64,000 bases of DNA from Phycisphaerales bacterium. GTDB taxonomy: Bacteria; Planctomycetota; Phycisphaerae; Phycisphaerales; UBA1924. Within the stretch, counting starts at the first letter, position 1. The number at the start of each line of letters is the position of its first letter. Positions 22,540 to 31,201 of this stretch are shown in pieces. Under the pieces are notes generated by a model. The model searched no databases. It was not told the origin of the DNA and was given only the letters and a program-made list of their open reading frames with translations. The position numbers were made by a program, and so were the translations under genes. The stretch covers positions 62,001-126,000 of the forward strand of contig DASPKU010000008.1 of NCBI GenBank assembly GCA_035627955.1, read 5' to 3'.

Positions 22540-25362
22540 TTACTTCCCTTCGGCGTTTTCGGGCAACTCCTGAACCTCGGTGAACACACCCGAGGAGCTA
22601 TTGCTGAACCCGAACTCGCGGAAGAACGCCCAGCTGCCCCCCAGCAGGCCGCTCCGGCCCAGCCACAGGCGGGCAAACTCGGTCCCCATGGCGGTGGGGA
22701 CCGCCGTCTGGGTGCTGTTCGCCACGTTCTGGGCAGGATTCTGCGAGTTCACCGGGGCGTTCCCGATGGTGTTGCTCGCCATGCCCACGCCACACGGGGC
22801 CGGGAGCGTGGTATCCGCCACGTTTACGGTCGTCCTGTTGAGCGTGCTGGACGACCCCATGCCTTTGCTCGCGCCCTCATCCCCCTCGGGCATGCGCGGT
22901 TCGGTGGGGTTGGTCTCGTCGAACAGCTCGCTGGAGTCGCCGCTCTCCTCAGAGTTCATCGGTGCAGTCTCGCTGCCCTGGGTGCTCTGCGAAGTGCTGC
23001 CCTGGCCCGGGCTGCTGTTCATCGGGGATGTCCCGGCGCTCTCGTTTGCGGGCGTCACGTTCTCCGTGCCGCCCTCGTCGGACATCTCCCCGTTCTCGTT
23101 CGAGCCCTCAAAGCCCTCGTCAGCCTTCGCCGGCTCCACATCGGTCGGCTCAGTCTTCGCGGGCTCCAGCGCCGGTGCGGGGTTGAAGGTGTTGCTCGCG
23201 TTCGCGGGCGTGTTCGTCACCACGTCGCTGGTGCTCGGCGCGACCGTGGGGGTCGCCGTGCCCGACGCCATCTCCTTCGTCGCCGGCTCGCTCATGCAGT
23301 CGGTGGTCTTCGGCGCCTGCGGAGCCGCGGCCTGCTCCAGCACCGCCTCGTCCTCACGCTCGTTGCTCGCGGGCGTGGTCTTCGCGCCCTCGGGCATGTC
23401 CGGGCTCTCGGCGTTCTCGACACGCCGGATCTCGCTCATCTTCTTCGCGTCACCGTGCAGCACGCGCTCCAGGAACGAGCGGTCCGGCCACTGGCTCTTC
23501 TCACCGGTCAGACGCTCACGGAGAGCGACCGCCTCCGGCTGGCGCGGGTTGAGGCTCAGCGAGCGGTTCACCTTCCAGATCGCCTTCTCGGTGTCGCCGG
23601 CCTGCGCCAGGCGCTCGGCCTCGACGTTCATCTTGCTGGTGAGCTTCTCGCGGCTCCAGTACAGCAGGCCCTCGCGGCTGCCCGCACGCACGTGGTCGAT
23701 GTAATCCTTGCCCCGCGCCCCCGCCTCGCTCATCATCGTGTCGTTCACGATAGTGGGGGTGACGAGGAAGATGATCTCGTTGCGGTTCGTGCTGTCGTCG
23801 TTGCCGCGGAACGCCTGGCCCACGACCGGGATGTCACCCAGGAACGGGATCTGCCGGCGGGCCGAGTTGGTCGCCTCGCGGAACAGGCCGCCCAGCACCA
23901 CCGTCTGGCCGTCGCCCACGATCACGTTCGTCACGAGCTCGTTGGTGATCTCGTCAGGGATGGTCACGGTCTTGCCGGCCGAATCGTTCGTGTCGCGGAT
24001 CACCGCCTCCGACACCTGCGGCTTGAGCTCCATCCGCACCATGCCTTCGTTGGTCACGAAGGGGCGGAAGTTCAGCTGCGTGCCCGTGTCGAGGAACTCG
24101 ACCGTCTGAGTCGTCGCCGTATCGGTCGAGGTCGTGCTCAGGTAGCCCACCTTGCGGCCAACCAGCACGCGGCTGGGCTGGCGGTTGAGGGCGAGGATCT
24201 TGGGGTTGCTCAGAATCGTCGTATCGGTCACTTCATCCAGGACGCGGAGGAACACCGCCACGTCGTTGCTGACCACGCCCACCTTCAGGCCGCCCGGGCC
24301 CGCGGTGTTGCCCACCGTGGACGACACGGCGCTGCCGCCGCCGTCGGCCGGCAGTGGCGTAGAGCCGCCGGGCGTGCCGCTGCCACGGATCAGCGAGTTC
24401 ACCGCGCTGGTGGGCCCGCCGATGAAGTCGGTGAAGTTCATGTCCGCAATGATCGAGAAGTCCACGCCGAAGGCGTTGGCCTCGGTGAGGGTGGTCTGCA
24501 GGATCGTCGCCTCCACCAGCACCTGCGCCGGACGCGTGTCGAGCTGCTTGATCAGGTTCTCGACCTCGGCGACGTGATCCTCAAAGTCGATCACGACGAG
24601 CGTCGCGTTGCCCGCGTACTCGTCGTTGCCCAGCGGCACCGCGCCGGGCGTGGGGAACACGGCCGTCTTGCCGTTGGTCTTGATCTGGCCCGCCTCGCTC
24701 AGCAGCGGCTTCACGAACTCCGCCGCGTCGATCGCGTTCAGGTAGTTCAGGTTGATGACCTTGCTGACCTTCTGACGCTGGGCCTTCGCGATCACCTCCA
24801 GCTCGGCCTGGGTGTACACGTAGATGAAGTTGCCCTGCTGGATGTAGCCGAACCCGTTCACGTTCAGGATCGCGTCCAGGGCCTCGAAGAACGTCACGCC
24901 GTAGAGGTTGGCCGTCACGCGGGCGCTCACGGCCTTGCTGGCCACGATGTTCTTCTGGCTCTGGATGCTCAGCATCTCGAGCACGTTGGCCAGCTCCTCG
25001 TCGTTCACGTGCAGGTCGACGATGTTGTTCTCATCGACCTTCACCTTGTCGGTGGACACGCCGCCGCCATTGCCGCCGGTGGTCGCGGTGTTCTCAGAAG
25101 TGCCCGCGCCGTCGTCACTGCCGACGGGAGTGGTGGGGCTGGCGGGCGCCGCGTTGTCGGCCGGCAGCGGGCGCGTTTCGGGCACGCGCGGCTGGCTGGG
25201 CACCGTCACGTTGTTGGTCGCCGGAGCCTCCGACTGGCCCAGGGCGATCGCCCCGCCCGCCGCCTGCGTGAGCAGGGCCGCGAACAGAGCGCGGTGCATG
25301 GTGCTGGTGGTCCGCGTACGACGGTTCTGATTCTTCTGGTTCATGGTGTCAAGCCTCGTCAT
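22540..25362 (-). CDS. Secretin (type II secretion / type IV pilus-like outer-membrane pore)
   Basis: 940-aa outer-membrane secretin. A signal peptide region (HRALFAALLTQAAGGAIALG) precedes a low-complexity Thr/Ala/Pro stretch, then N0/N1-type domains (VDLHVNDEELANVLEMLS; VINLNYLNAIDAAEFVKPLL; LVVIDFEDHVAEVENLIKQL with LDTRPAQVLVEATI). The secretin core follows (VGRKVGYLSTT, DTGTQLNFRP, VVLGGLFREATN, IPFLGDIPVVGQAFR, RNEIIFLVTPTIV). After the core a short TPR-like helix pair (RLAQAGDTEKAIWKVNRSL) and an unusual ~280-residue Ser/Thr/Glu/Asn/Pro tail follow. Start uncertain: ATG 25362 (AGGA at 6 nt) or ATG 25344 (GAGG at 9 nt). No other secretion genes are nearby apart from the TPR gene. Confidence 0.9.
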   Translation of the reverse strand: MTRLDTMNQKNQNRRTRTTSTMHRALFAALLTQAAGGAIALGQSEAPATNNVTVPSQPRVPETRPLPADNAAPASPTTPVGSDDGAGTSENTATTGGNGGGVSTDKVKVDENNIVDLHVNDEELANVLEMLSIQSQKNIVASKAVSARVTANLYGVTFFEALDAILNVNGFGYIQQGNFIYVYTQAELEVIAKAQRQKVSKVINLNYLNAIDAAEFVKPLLSEAGQIKTNGKTAVFPTPGAVPLGNDEYAGNATLVVIDFEDHVAEVENLIKQLDTRPAQVLVEATILQTTLTEANAFGVDFSIIADMNFTDFIGGPTSAVNSLIRGSGTPGGSTPLPADGGGSAVSSTVGNTAGPGGLKVGVVSNDVAVFLRVLDEVTDTTILSNPKILALNRQPSRVLVGRKVGYLSTTSTDTATTQTVEFLDTGTQLNFRPFVTNEGMVRMELKPQVSEAVIRDTNDSAGKTVTIPDEITNELVTNVIVGDGQTVVLGGLFREATNSARRQIPFLGDIPVVGQAFRGNDDSTNRNEIIFLVTPTIVNDTMMSEAGARGKDYIDHVRAGSREGLLYWSREKLTSKMNVEAERLAQAGDTEKAIWKVNRSLSLNPRQPEAVALRERLTGEKSQWPDRSFLERVLHGDAKKMSEIRRVENAESPDMPEGAKTTPASNEREDEAVLEQAAAPQAPKTTDCMSEPATKEMASGTATPTVAPSTSDVVTNTPANASNTFNPAPALEPAKTEPTDVEPAKADEGFEGSNENGEMSDEGGTENVTPANESAGTSPMNSSPGQGSTSQSTQGSETAPMNSEESGDSSELFDETNPTEPRMPEGDEGASKGMGSSSTLNRTTVNVADTTLPAPCGVGMASNTIGNAPVNSQNPAQNVANSTQTAVPTAMGTEFARLWLGRSGLLGGSWAFFREFGFSNSSSGVFTEVQELPENAEGK

Positions 25363-25689
25363 TGGTGTTCCTGTCCTGTCACCCAGCCGCTGGCTGCCCG
25401 TTGGAGGGGCTGGGGACGAAAGGTCGCGGTCCCACGCGGCACGCTTCACTCTGTGTCGGCGGTACCGGGGCGCGACTTTGGGCAACCGCGCGGTTTGCGG
25501 GAAACACTGCCGTCTGGGCCGTTTATGCAGGCGAGCGCCCACCCCCCGAAACCACGCCCCCCGCCCGGGCGAACCCGGGTCCGGGAGCGTCCAGCCGCCG
25601 CTGGTTCGCCAGGCGGTGGGGCATCAGCACTTCTGGACCGCCTACGCTGCCACACCACCCGCATTCAGCACATCAACAGGAGGATCACG
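25363..25689. other. Divergent intergenic region between secretin and DinB-like genes
   Basis: 327 bp holding both promoters. An imperfect palindrome GCAACCGC/GCGGTTtGC (25478-25494) is the only structured element seen. No credible small gene. Confidence 0.4.
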
Positions 25690-26226
25690 ATGGGCCAGTA
25701 CCTCAACATGATGATCGACTCGTCCCGGCGCGGCCGCGGCCTTGCCGAGAAGCTCCTCGTCGGCATCAAGCCCGAGCAGGCCGCCCGCAAGCCCCACTTC
25801 GAAACCCCCGCCGCCCCGCAACTGATCGACACCAACCACCCGACCTTCTGCTACGGCCACCTCGCCATCTACCCGGCGCGCATGCTCAAGGTCGCCGGCC
25901 TCGACAGCACCGCGGCCGCGTGCCCGCCCGAATGGGACAACCTCTTCAAGGCCGGCTCCCCCTGCCTCGACGACAAGGACGGCACGATCTACCCCGCCTT
26001 CAGCACCATCACCGCCGCCCTCTTCAAGAACATGGACGCCGCCTTCGCCCAGCTCAGCACCCTCGACGACAAGGTCCTCCTCAACCAGATGCCCGACGAG
26101 CGCTACCGCGAGTTCTTCCCCACCGTCGGCATCGGCCTCAACTTCCTCCTCAACAACCACGTCATGATGCACCTCGGCCAGGTCAGCGTCTGGCGCCGCT
26201 GCTTCGGCCTCCCCAGCGCGATGTAA
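25690..26226 (+). CDS. DinB-like putative metalloenzyme
   Basis: 178-aa protein of the DinB/YfiT four-helix-bundle type. Recognisable are the N-terminal RGLAEKLLVGIKPEQAARKP, the first metal His in NHPTFCYGHLAIYPARML and the C-terminal LLNNHVMMHLGQVSVWRR, which matches the H-x3-HxGQ helix of the family. Substrate unknown; relatives use small thiols or act in stress responses. ATG 25690 has CAGGAGG seven nt upstream, an excellent RBS. Followed by two hairpins. Confidence 0.8.
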   Translation: MGQYLNMMIDSSRRGRGLAEKLLVGIKPEQAARKPHFETPAAPQLIDTNHPTFCYGHLAIYPARMLKVAGLDSTAAACPPEWDNLFKAGSPCLDDKDGTIYPAFSTITAALFKNMDAAFAQLSTLDDKVLLNQMPDERYREFFPTVGIGLNFLLNNHVMMHLGQVSVWRRCFGLPSAM

Positions 26227-26250
26227 GAACCCCGACCGTCAGGGAGGGGC

Positions 26251-26271
26251 ACGACCGCGCTTCGCGGTCGT
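26251..26271. repeat. Short hairpin after the DinB-like gene
   Basis: ACGACCGCG-ctt-CGCGGTCGT, perfect 9-bp stem. A similar ACGACCGT hairpin follows the mmsA-like gene at 52710, suggesting a dispersed small element. Confidence 0.5.
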
Positions 26272-26293
26272 CCGTGCAACTTCGACCCACGAC

Positions 26294-26323
26294 CAACGCC
26301 CGCAACTACGGGCGTTGTTTATT
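26294..26323 (+). terminator. Rho-independent terminator after the DinB-like gene
   Basis: CAACGCCCG-caacta-CGGGCGTTG, perfect 9-bp stem followed by TTTATTT; 67 bp after the stop. Confidence 0.85.
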
Positions 26324-26376
26324 TCCCGACGAATCCGCGAAACTCCGCCCCCTCCGCGCACCTCCGCGGTAGTTCT

Positions 26377-27033
26377 TCACCCCCGCACGAAAGGATTCGA
26401 CCTCTTCTCCTCACCCACCGACGTCTCCGGCCCATGCCCCGGGTAGCACACCGTCTCCTCCGCCAGCGTGTACAGCTTCTCCCGTATCGCCCGCTCCAGC
26501 GTCCTGAAGTCCGACCCCGGGAAGTCCGTCCTTCCCACCGACCCCGCGAACAGCGCATCACCCACGATTGCCACGTGCGACGGCGCATGGTGCAGCGTCA
26601 CGCTTCCCGGCGAGTGCCCCGGAGTGTGCAGCACGCGCCACTCCATCCCCTCCAGCGTGAGCACATCGCCATCCTTCAGCAGCCGGTCCGGCCCGTGCGC
26701 CGTCACCCTCATCCCCGACAACGCGCTCAGGTTCAGCAGGGGGTCGCTCAGCCACTTCTCCTCCGCCGCGTGCAGCAGCACCGGCGTCTTCGGGAATGCC
26801 CGCAGCGTCTCATCGACCCCCGCGATGTGGTCCACGTGCGCGTGCGTCAGCACGATGGCCTCGGGCCTCAGCCCCAGCCCCCGTACCCGCTCTAGCACCC
26901 TCCCGGGCTCAAACCCCGGGTCCACAATCCAGCACCCGTTCCCCGACTCCGTGCGTACCACGTAGCAGTTCTGTGCGAACGGGCCCAGAACAAACCCCTC
27001 GACAATGGGGGACTGCTGCTGCGATTGTGCCAT
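26377..27033 (-). CDS. MBL-fold metallo-hydrolase (glyoxalase II-like)
   Basis: 218-aa metallo-beta-lactamase-fold hydrolase. N-terminal GPFAQNCYVV is typical of the glyoxalase II-like (YcbL) subgroup. The metal motif THAHVDHIAG (HxHxDH) is intact, followed by HTPGHSPGSVTL, GDALFAGSVGRTDFPG and PGHGPETSVGEEK, which supply the remaining His/Asp ligands. Likely hydrolyses S-lactoylglutathione-like or other thioesters; the true substrate is unknown. Start at ATG 27033, where homology begins; the longer frame extends over the opposing gene and is not real. Divergent from the gene at 27175. Confidence 0.9.
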   Translation of the reverse strand: MAQSQQQSPIVEGFVLGPFAQNCYVVRTESGNGCWIVDPGFEPGRVLERVRGLGLRPEAIVLTHAHVDHIAGVDETLRAFPKTPVLLHAAEEKWLSDPLLNLSALSGMRVTAHGPDRLLKDGDVLTLEGMEWRVLHTPGHSPGSVTLHHAPSHVAIVGDALFAGSVGRTDFPGSDFRTLERAIREKLYTLAEETVCYPGHGPETSVGEEKRSNPFVRG

Positions 27034-27174
27034 AGCCGACACTGTAGTTGACGGGCATTGCCGGAGATGCAGTGCGAACGGCCCGGTCGTACGCTGGTCG
27101 GGTATGTGCAACTGCACCCCGCCTTCATGCCCCGCCACTTGGCCCGCGCCACGCTTGGTGCGAGGAGACTCCGT

Positions 27175-28152
27175 ATGAGCCAGATCGATGATCCCTCCGT
27201 GGTCCCCGCGTCCATGCGCCCGCGCTCCCGCGGCAACGCCATCCTCGTGTGGCTCGCCGTCATCTACGCCGTGGCCCTGGGCCTCTCCATCCTCCTCATC
27301 GTCCAGGGCGACCGTCAGCTCGGCGCCGCCGGCGCCCTGCTCGTCCTCACCATGGGCCCCGTCGGCTTCGTGCTCGCCATGAGCCACGCCGACCGCCGCC
27401 GCGAGCAGGTGATGGACCGCCTCGAAGAACTCACCCGCACTGTCCGCGCCCTCAACAACCACGCCTCCCTCTCCAACGACGCCCGCCGCGTCCTCAACCG
27501 CCAGGCCGAGCGCGACCTCCTCCGCCTCGCCATCGAAGAGGACGTCAACAACAAGAACTGGGACGCGGCCATGGTCCTCGTCAAGGAGCTCGCCGACAAC
27601 TTCGGCTACCGCGCCGACGCCGAGGAGTTCCGCCGCAAGATCGACCAGGCCCGCGCCCAGACCGTCGACCGCGAGATCAACGAGGCCGTCGCCTACCTCG
27701 ACGGCCTCATCATCCAGCGCCGCTGGGACGAGGCCTTCGCCGACGCCGCCCGCCTCATGCGCCTCTACCCCGAGCTCCCCCGCGTCGAAAGCCTCAAGGC
27801 CCGCGTCGAGCAGGCCCGCGACTCCTACAAGAAGGAGCTCGAGCGCCGCTTCCTCCAGGCCGCCAACGAAGGCCGCCCCGAGGAGGCCCTCAGCCTCATG
27901 AAAGAGCTCGACCCCTACCTCACCGTCACCGAGGCCGAGCCCCTCCGCGAGAAGGCCCGCAACGTCATCGGCATGGCCCGCGATACCCTCGGCTCCGCCT
28001 TCAAGATGGCCGTGCAGGACCGCCAGTGGCGCGAGGCCGCGCGCCTGGGCGACCGCATCATCGCCGAGTTCCCCAACAGCCGCATGGCCGCGGAAGTAAA
28101 GGACGTCATCGACGGCATCCGCATGCGCGCGAACGAGATGCAGGCTGTCTGA
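27175..28152 (+). CDS. Membrane-anchored helical-repeat (TPR-like) protein
   Basis: 325-aa protein: two TM helices near the N-terminus (AILVWLAVIYAVALGLSILL and GAAGALLVLTMGPVGFVLAM) with a short loop, then a long soluble all-helical region. That region carries repeats resembling degenerate TPRs (DLLRLAIEEDVNNKNWDAAM; FADAARLMRLYPELPRVES; AARLGDRIIAEFPNSRMA). ATG 27175 is preceded by GAGGAG; the frame upstream to 27058 has no RBS. No specific function recognised; probably a scaffold facing the cytoplasm. Confidence 0.78.
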   Translation: MSQIDDPSVVPASMRPRSRGNAILVWLAVIYAVALGLSILLIVQGDRQLGAAGALLVLTMGPVGFVLAMSHADRRREQVMDRLEELTRTVRALNNHASLSNDARRVLNRQAERDLLRLAIEEDVNNKNWDAAMVLVKELADNFGYRADAEEFRRKIDQARAQTVDREINEAVAYLDGLIIQRRWDEAFADAARLMRLYPELPRVESLKARVEQARDSYKKELERRFLQAANEGRPEEALSLMKELDPYLTVTEAEPLREKARNVIGMARDTLGSAFKMAVQDRQWREAARLGDRIIAEFPNSRMAAEVKDVIDGIRMRANEMQAV

Positions 28153-28324
28153 TCGCACCAAAAGAGCCGATCGCGCAACCGATCGAGTCTTCTTCTGCCC
28201 CATGAGATGACGAGACCGAGGCGCAAGCTTCGGACGATTCAACTGTCACCAGCGGTTGAACCACCCACCCAACGAGCCCGACGCGCAGGCGAGGGGCCGT
28301 CCCCCCACAAGGACCGACGCCTAC

Positions 28325-28984
28325 TCAACCAGCCACCGATCCCCCGGCTCCCGCCCCCTCACCCTTCGCCACCTTCTTCGGCGGCCCCGGCTCCCGCAAC
28401 GCCTTCACCACCAGAATCCCGATCCCCACGATCAAAAACAAGTCCGCCACGTTCGACACATAAGGCCACACGTCCCGCCCGCCCCACGGCCACGTCCACC
28501 CAAACGGCAGCTTCACCCGCGGCAGCGGGTGAATGAAGTCCCGCACACAGGCGTAGAACACCCGGTCGTACAAGTTCCCGATGCCCCCCGCCAGCAGCAG
28601 CGCGATCGCCACGTGCGACACATACTCCCGCGGCCTCGTCCAGAAGCAGAACAGCAGCACCCCCAGCACCAGCGCGATCATCGTGAACACGATGAAGAAC
28701 CCGCGCTGCCCGGCCCCGAGGCCAAACACCGCGCCCCGGTTGGCCACCAGCGTGAACTCCAGCACCTTCGGCACCACCACCACCGGGTTGTGCAGCGGAA
28801 TCTGGTCCGACGGGTTCCCCGTCCGCAGCACCTCTTCGCGGTCGATCACCACTGGCGAGCCCGCCACGCGGTTGAACGCCCACTCCTTCGTGCCAAGGTC
28901 CGCCGCCAGTGCCAGCAAAGTGACAACGAGCAAAACCGCCCAGGCCTTGCCCGAACGCCACGTCGGCTTGGGTGCAGTCACCAC
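28325..28984 (-). CDS. lspA: Lipoprotein signal peptidase (SPase II)
   Basis: 219-aa inner-membrane aspartyl protease that cleaves signal peptides from diacylated prolipoproteins. Four TM helices are visible. Conserved motifs are DLGTKEWAF, NRGAVFGLGAGQ, GGIGNLYDRV (first catalytic Asp) and YVSNVADLFLIVG (second catalytic Asp). I choose the GTG at 28984, two nt after the TAA of the upstream DksA-like gene and eight nt from GAGG; the ATG-like start at 29047 would overlap that gene by 61 bp. The C-terminal Gly/Ala-rich tail is not conserved. Confidence 0.93.
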   Translation of the reverse strand: MVTAPKPTWRSGKAWAVLLVVTLLALAADLGTKEWAFNRVAGSPVVIDREEVLRTGNPSDQIPLHNPVVVVPKVLEFTLVANRGAVFGLGAGQRGFFIVFTMIALVLGVLLFCFWTRPREYVSHVAIALLLAGGIGNLYDRVFYACVRDFIHPLPRVKLPFGWTWPWGGRDVWPYVSNVADLFLIVGIGILVVKALREPGPPKKVAKGEGAGAGGSVAG

Positions 28985-28986
28985 GT

Positions 28987-29856
28987 TTACTGCCTCATCG
29001 ACTGACGCTCGAGCTCCCGCGCCGCCTCGATCGAGTACCGCGCCCACGGCAGCTCCTCCAGCCGCTCCTGCTTGATCGGCTTGCCCGTCAGCTCGCAGAT
29101 CCCGTACGTCCCGTCCGCGATCCGCGCCAGCGCATCGTCGATCTCCCGGATCAGCTTGCGGTCCGCCGCCGCCAGGTCCAGCGACAGCGACTGGTCGTAC
29201 GCCTCCGAGCCCTGCTCCGCCAGGTGCTGCGGCATGTTGGAGAGCGACCCGCTCTGCCCGCGCAGCGCCTGCGTCTCCATCGTGGAGATATCGCCGAACA
29301 GCTCCTTGCGCTTGGCCAGCAGGATCTGCCGGAAGTGCTCCAGCTCCTTCTTGTTGAACGGCGACTTGGCCTGCGGACGCGGGGCGTCGTCATTAGTCAC
29401 GCCGCCGTGCTGCCCCAGCGGTCGCAGGTGCGCCGCCTTCGGTCCCGACGGAATCAGCGGCTTGCGCGACGGCCCTTTGGGGTCCAGCAGCCGGCTCATC
29501 CCCGCCGGGATCGCCGACACCGAGCTGCTCGGCGCCTTGGCCTTCTTCACCGGCTTCTGCGAGACGATCGTGATGCCCTTGCGCGCCGGCTTGTCGCCGC
29601 CCGCATCGCCCGCCTTCAGCGTCTCAGACTCCGGCGCCGCCTTCGCAGCAACCTTCTTCTTGGCCTCAACCTTGGCCTCAATCTTCGCCGCCGCCGCGGC
29701 CTCCGCCTTCGGCTTGGCCCCGCCCTTGGCCTTCGGCTCCGGCTTTGTCTCGGGCGCCTTCTTCGAAACCTTCTTCTCCGGTTTCTCGGCCTTCGCCTTC
29801 ACCTTCGCGGCCTTGGGCTTGTCAGCGCGCTTCGCTTTCGGAGCTTTCTTCGCCAC
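28987..29856 (-). CDS. DksA/TraR-like protein with a Lys/Ala-rich N-terminal domain
   Basis: 289-aa protein beginning with GTG 29856 (GAGG five nt upstream). Residues ~1-95 are Lys/Ala/Pro-rich, like histone H1 tails (KKAPKAKRADKPKAAKVKAK). After a linker, residues ~175-289 are a DksA/TraR-type coiled coil and C-terminal domain (ELEHFRQILLAKRKELFGDI; AADRKLIREIDDALARIADG; TYGICELTGKPIKQERLEEL; PWARYSIEAA). The zinc finger is degenerate: CELT keeps only one Cys of the canonical four, so zinc binding is unlikely. DksA relatives act on RNA polymerase through the secondary channel. lspA follows two nt downstream, so they form an operon. Confidence 0.85.
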   Translation of the reverse strand: MAKKAPKAKRADKPKAAKVKAKAEKPEKKVSKKAPETKPEPKAKGGAKPKAEAAAAAKIEAKVEAKKKVAAKAAPESETLKAGDAGGDKPARKGITIVSQKPVKKAKAPSSSVSAIPAGMSRLLDPKGPSRKPLIPSGPKAAHLRPLGQHGGVTNDDAPRPQAKSPFNKKELEHFRQILLAKRKELFGDISTMETQALRGQSGSLSNMPQHLAEQGSEAYDQSLSLDLAAADRKLIREIDDALARIADGTYGICELTGKPIKQERLEELPWARYSIEAARELERQSMRQ

Positions 29857-30021
29857 TGATACCTCGCGTCCGGCGTTGGAGGAGGCCCCCGCACGCCCGC
29901 TGGGCGCACAGTGACCACCCGATAATGGGCCGAAACGTAGGCCTGTTCAGGCGGTCAGTCAATCATTCCGCCCGAACAAACCCCGGTCCGATCCCCTATT
30001 CACCACGCGATTCATTCAGAT

Positions 30022-31059
30022 TCAGCGCCCGCCAGCGCTACCCGCCGGCTCCTGCTCCCCCTGCGCTTCCAGGAACGAGCCCATCCGCCGGTACCGCTGG
30101 TACCGCTCCTCCAGCAGCGTCTCGATGTCCAGCCCCCGCAGGTGCTGCAGGTTCGACACGATCCACGCCTGCAGCGCCGCGGCCGTCGCCTTGGGATCCC
30201 GGTGCGCCCCGCCCGCCGGCTCCTCGATCACGCTGTCCACGATTCCCAGCGAAAGGTTGTCCGCCGCCGTCAGCTTCAGCGCCCGTGCCGCCGCCTGGTT
30301 CGTCTGCTCGTTGGCTTCTTTCCACAGGATGGCGGCGCACCCTTCGGGGCTGATCACCGTATACCACGAGTTCCGCAGCATCCCCACGCGGTCCGCCACC
30401 GCGATCCCCAAGGCGCCGCCCGACCCGCCCTCCCCGATGATCACGCTCACGATCGGCACCCGCAGCCGGCTCATCTCCAGCATGTTCACCGCGATCGCCT
30501 CGGCCTGACCGCGCTGCTCCGCCCCCAGCCCCGGGTACGCGCCCGGCGTGTCCACCAGCGTCACGATCGGCACGCCGTACTTCTCCGCCAGCTTCATCTT
30601 CGCCAGCGCCTTGCGGTACCCCTCCGGGTGCGCACACCCGAAGTGGCACGCGATCTTTTCGCTCGTCTGCTTGCCCTTCTGGTGCCCCACCAGCATCACC
30701 TTCAACGGCCCGATGCGGGCAAACCCCGTCACGATCGCCGGGTCATCGCCGTACCGCCGGTCGCCGTGCAGTTCCGCGAAGTCGCGGAACATGAGCCCGA
30801 TGTAGTCCCGCGTCTGCGGCCGCAGCGGATGCCGCGCCACCCGCACCGTGTCCCACGCCGACAGGTTCGCGTAAATCTTGTTCAGCAGCTCGGTGTGCCG
30901 CGAGCGCAGCCCCGCGATCTCGCCCTGCAGCTGCCGTACCGCCGCGCTCTCCTCCCCGCCCCCCGCGGCCTCAACCTTCAGCCGGTTCTCCGCCGCCTCG
31001 ATCTGCTGATCCAGCTCCACCAGCGGCTTCTCGAACTCAAGTTGGTAGAACGTCGCCAT
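30022..31059 (-). CDS. accA: Acetyl-CoA carboxylase carboxyltransferase subunit alpha
   Basis: 345-aa carboxyltransferase alpha subunit of acetyl-CoA carboxylase; with AccD it transfers CO2 from carboxybiotin to acetyl-CoA to make malonyl-CoA for fatty-acid synthesis. Matches along the whole length: FEKPLVELDQQI at the N-terminus, RHPLRPQTRDYI, FAELHGDRRYGDDPAIVTG, GHQKGKQTSEKI, PEGYRKALAKMKLAEK, DTPGAYPGLGAEQRGQAEAI, GEGGSGGALGIAVAD and WYTVISPEGCAAILWK. Start at ATG 31059, the usual family start; the longer frame up to 31749 overlaps proC and is spurious. Divergent from proC. Confidence 0.96.
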   Translation of the reverse strand: MATFYQLEFEKPLVELDQQIEAAENRLKVEAAGGGEESAAVRQLQGEIAGLRSRHTELLNKIYANLSAWDTVRVARHPLRPQTRDYIGLMFRDFAELHGDRRYGDDPAIVTGFARIGPLKVMLVGHQKGKQTSEKIACHFGCAHPEGYRKALAKMKLAEKYGVPIVTLVDTPGAYPGLGAEQRGQAEAIAVNMLEMSRLRVPIVSVIIGEGGSGGALGIAVADRVGMLRNSWYTVISPEGCAAILWKEANEQTNQAAARALKLTAADNLSLGIVDSVIEEPAGGAHRDPKATAAALQAWIVSNLQHLRGLDIETLLEERYQRYRRMGSFLEAQGEQEPAGSAGGR

Positions 31060-31075
31060 TGACTTAGTTCCGAAG

Positions 31076-31094
31076 CCCCTCCCGGAGGGAGGGG
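31076..31094. repeat. GC hairpin in the accA-proC divergent region
   Basis: CCCCTCCC-gga-GGGAGGGG, perfect 8-bp stem, just upstream of the accA start. It may be a small dispersed palindrome; regulatory meaning unknown. Confidence 0.4.
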
Positions 31095-31201
31095 TTGGGG
31101 GTGGGTTCGTTTGACTCGATGCCGCTGCGAACAGCTGTGTGCCCCTCGGCACACCCACAAGTTTACGTCCCCACCCGCGCCCACGCCGGTACGCTCCCCC
31201 C

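Noticed and set aside
22534-25689. Long plus-strand ORF reading into the DinB-like gene
   Set aside because: Antisense to the secretin; only the part from ATG 25690 with its own RBS is real.
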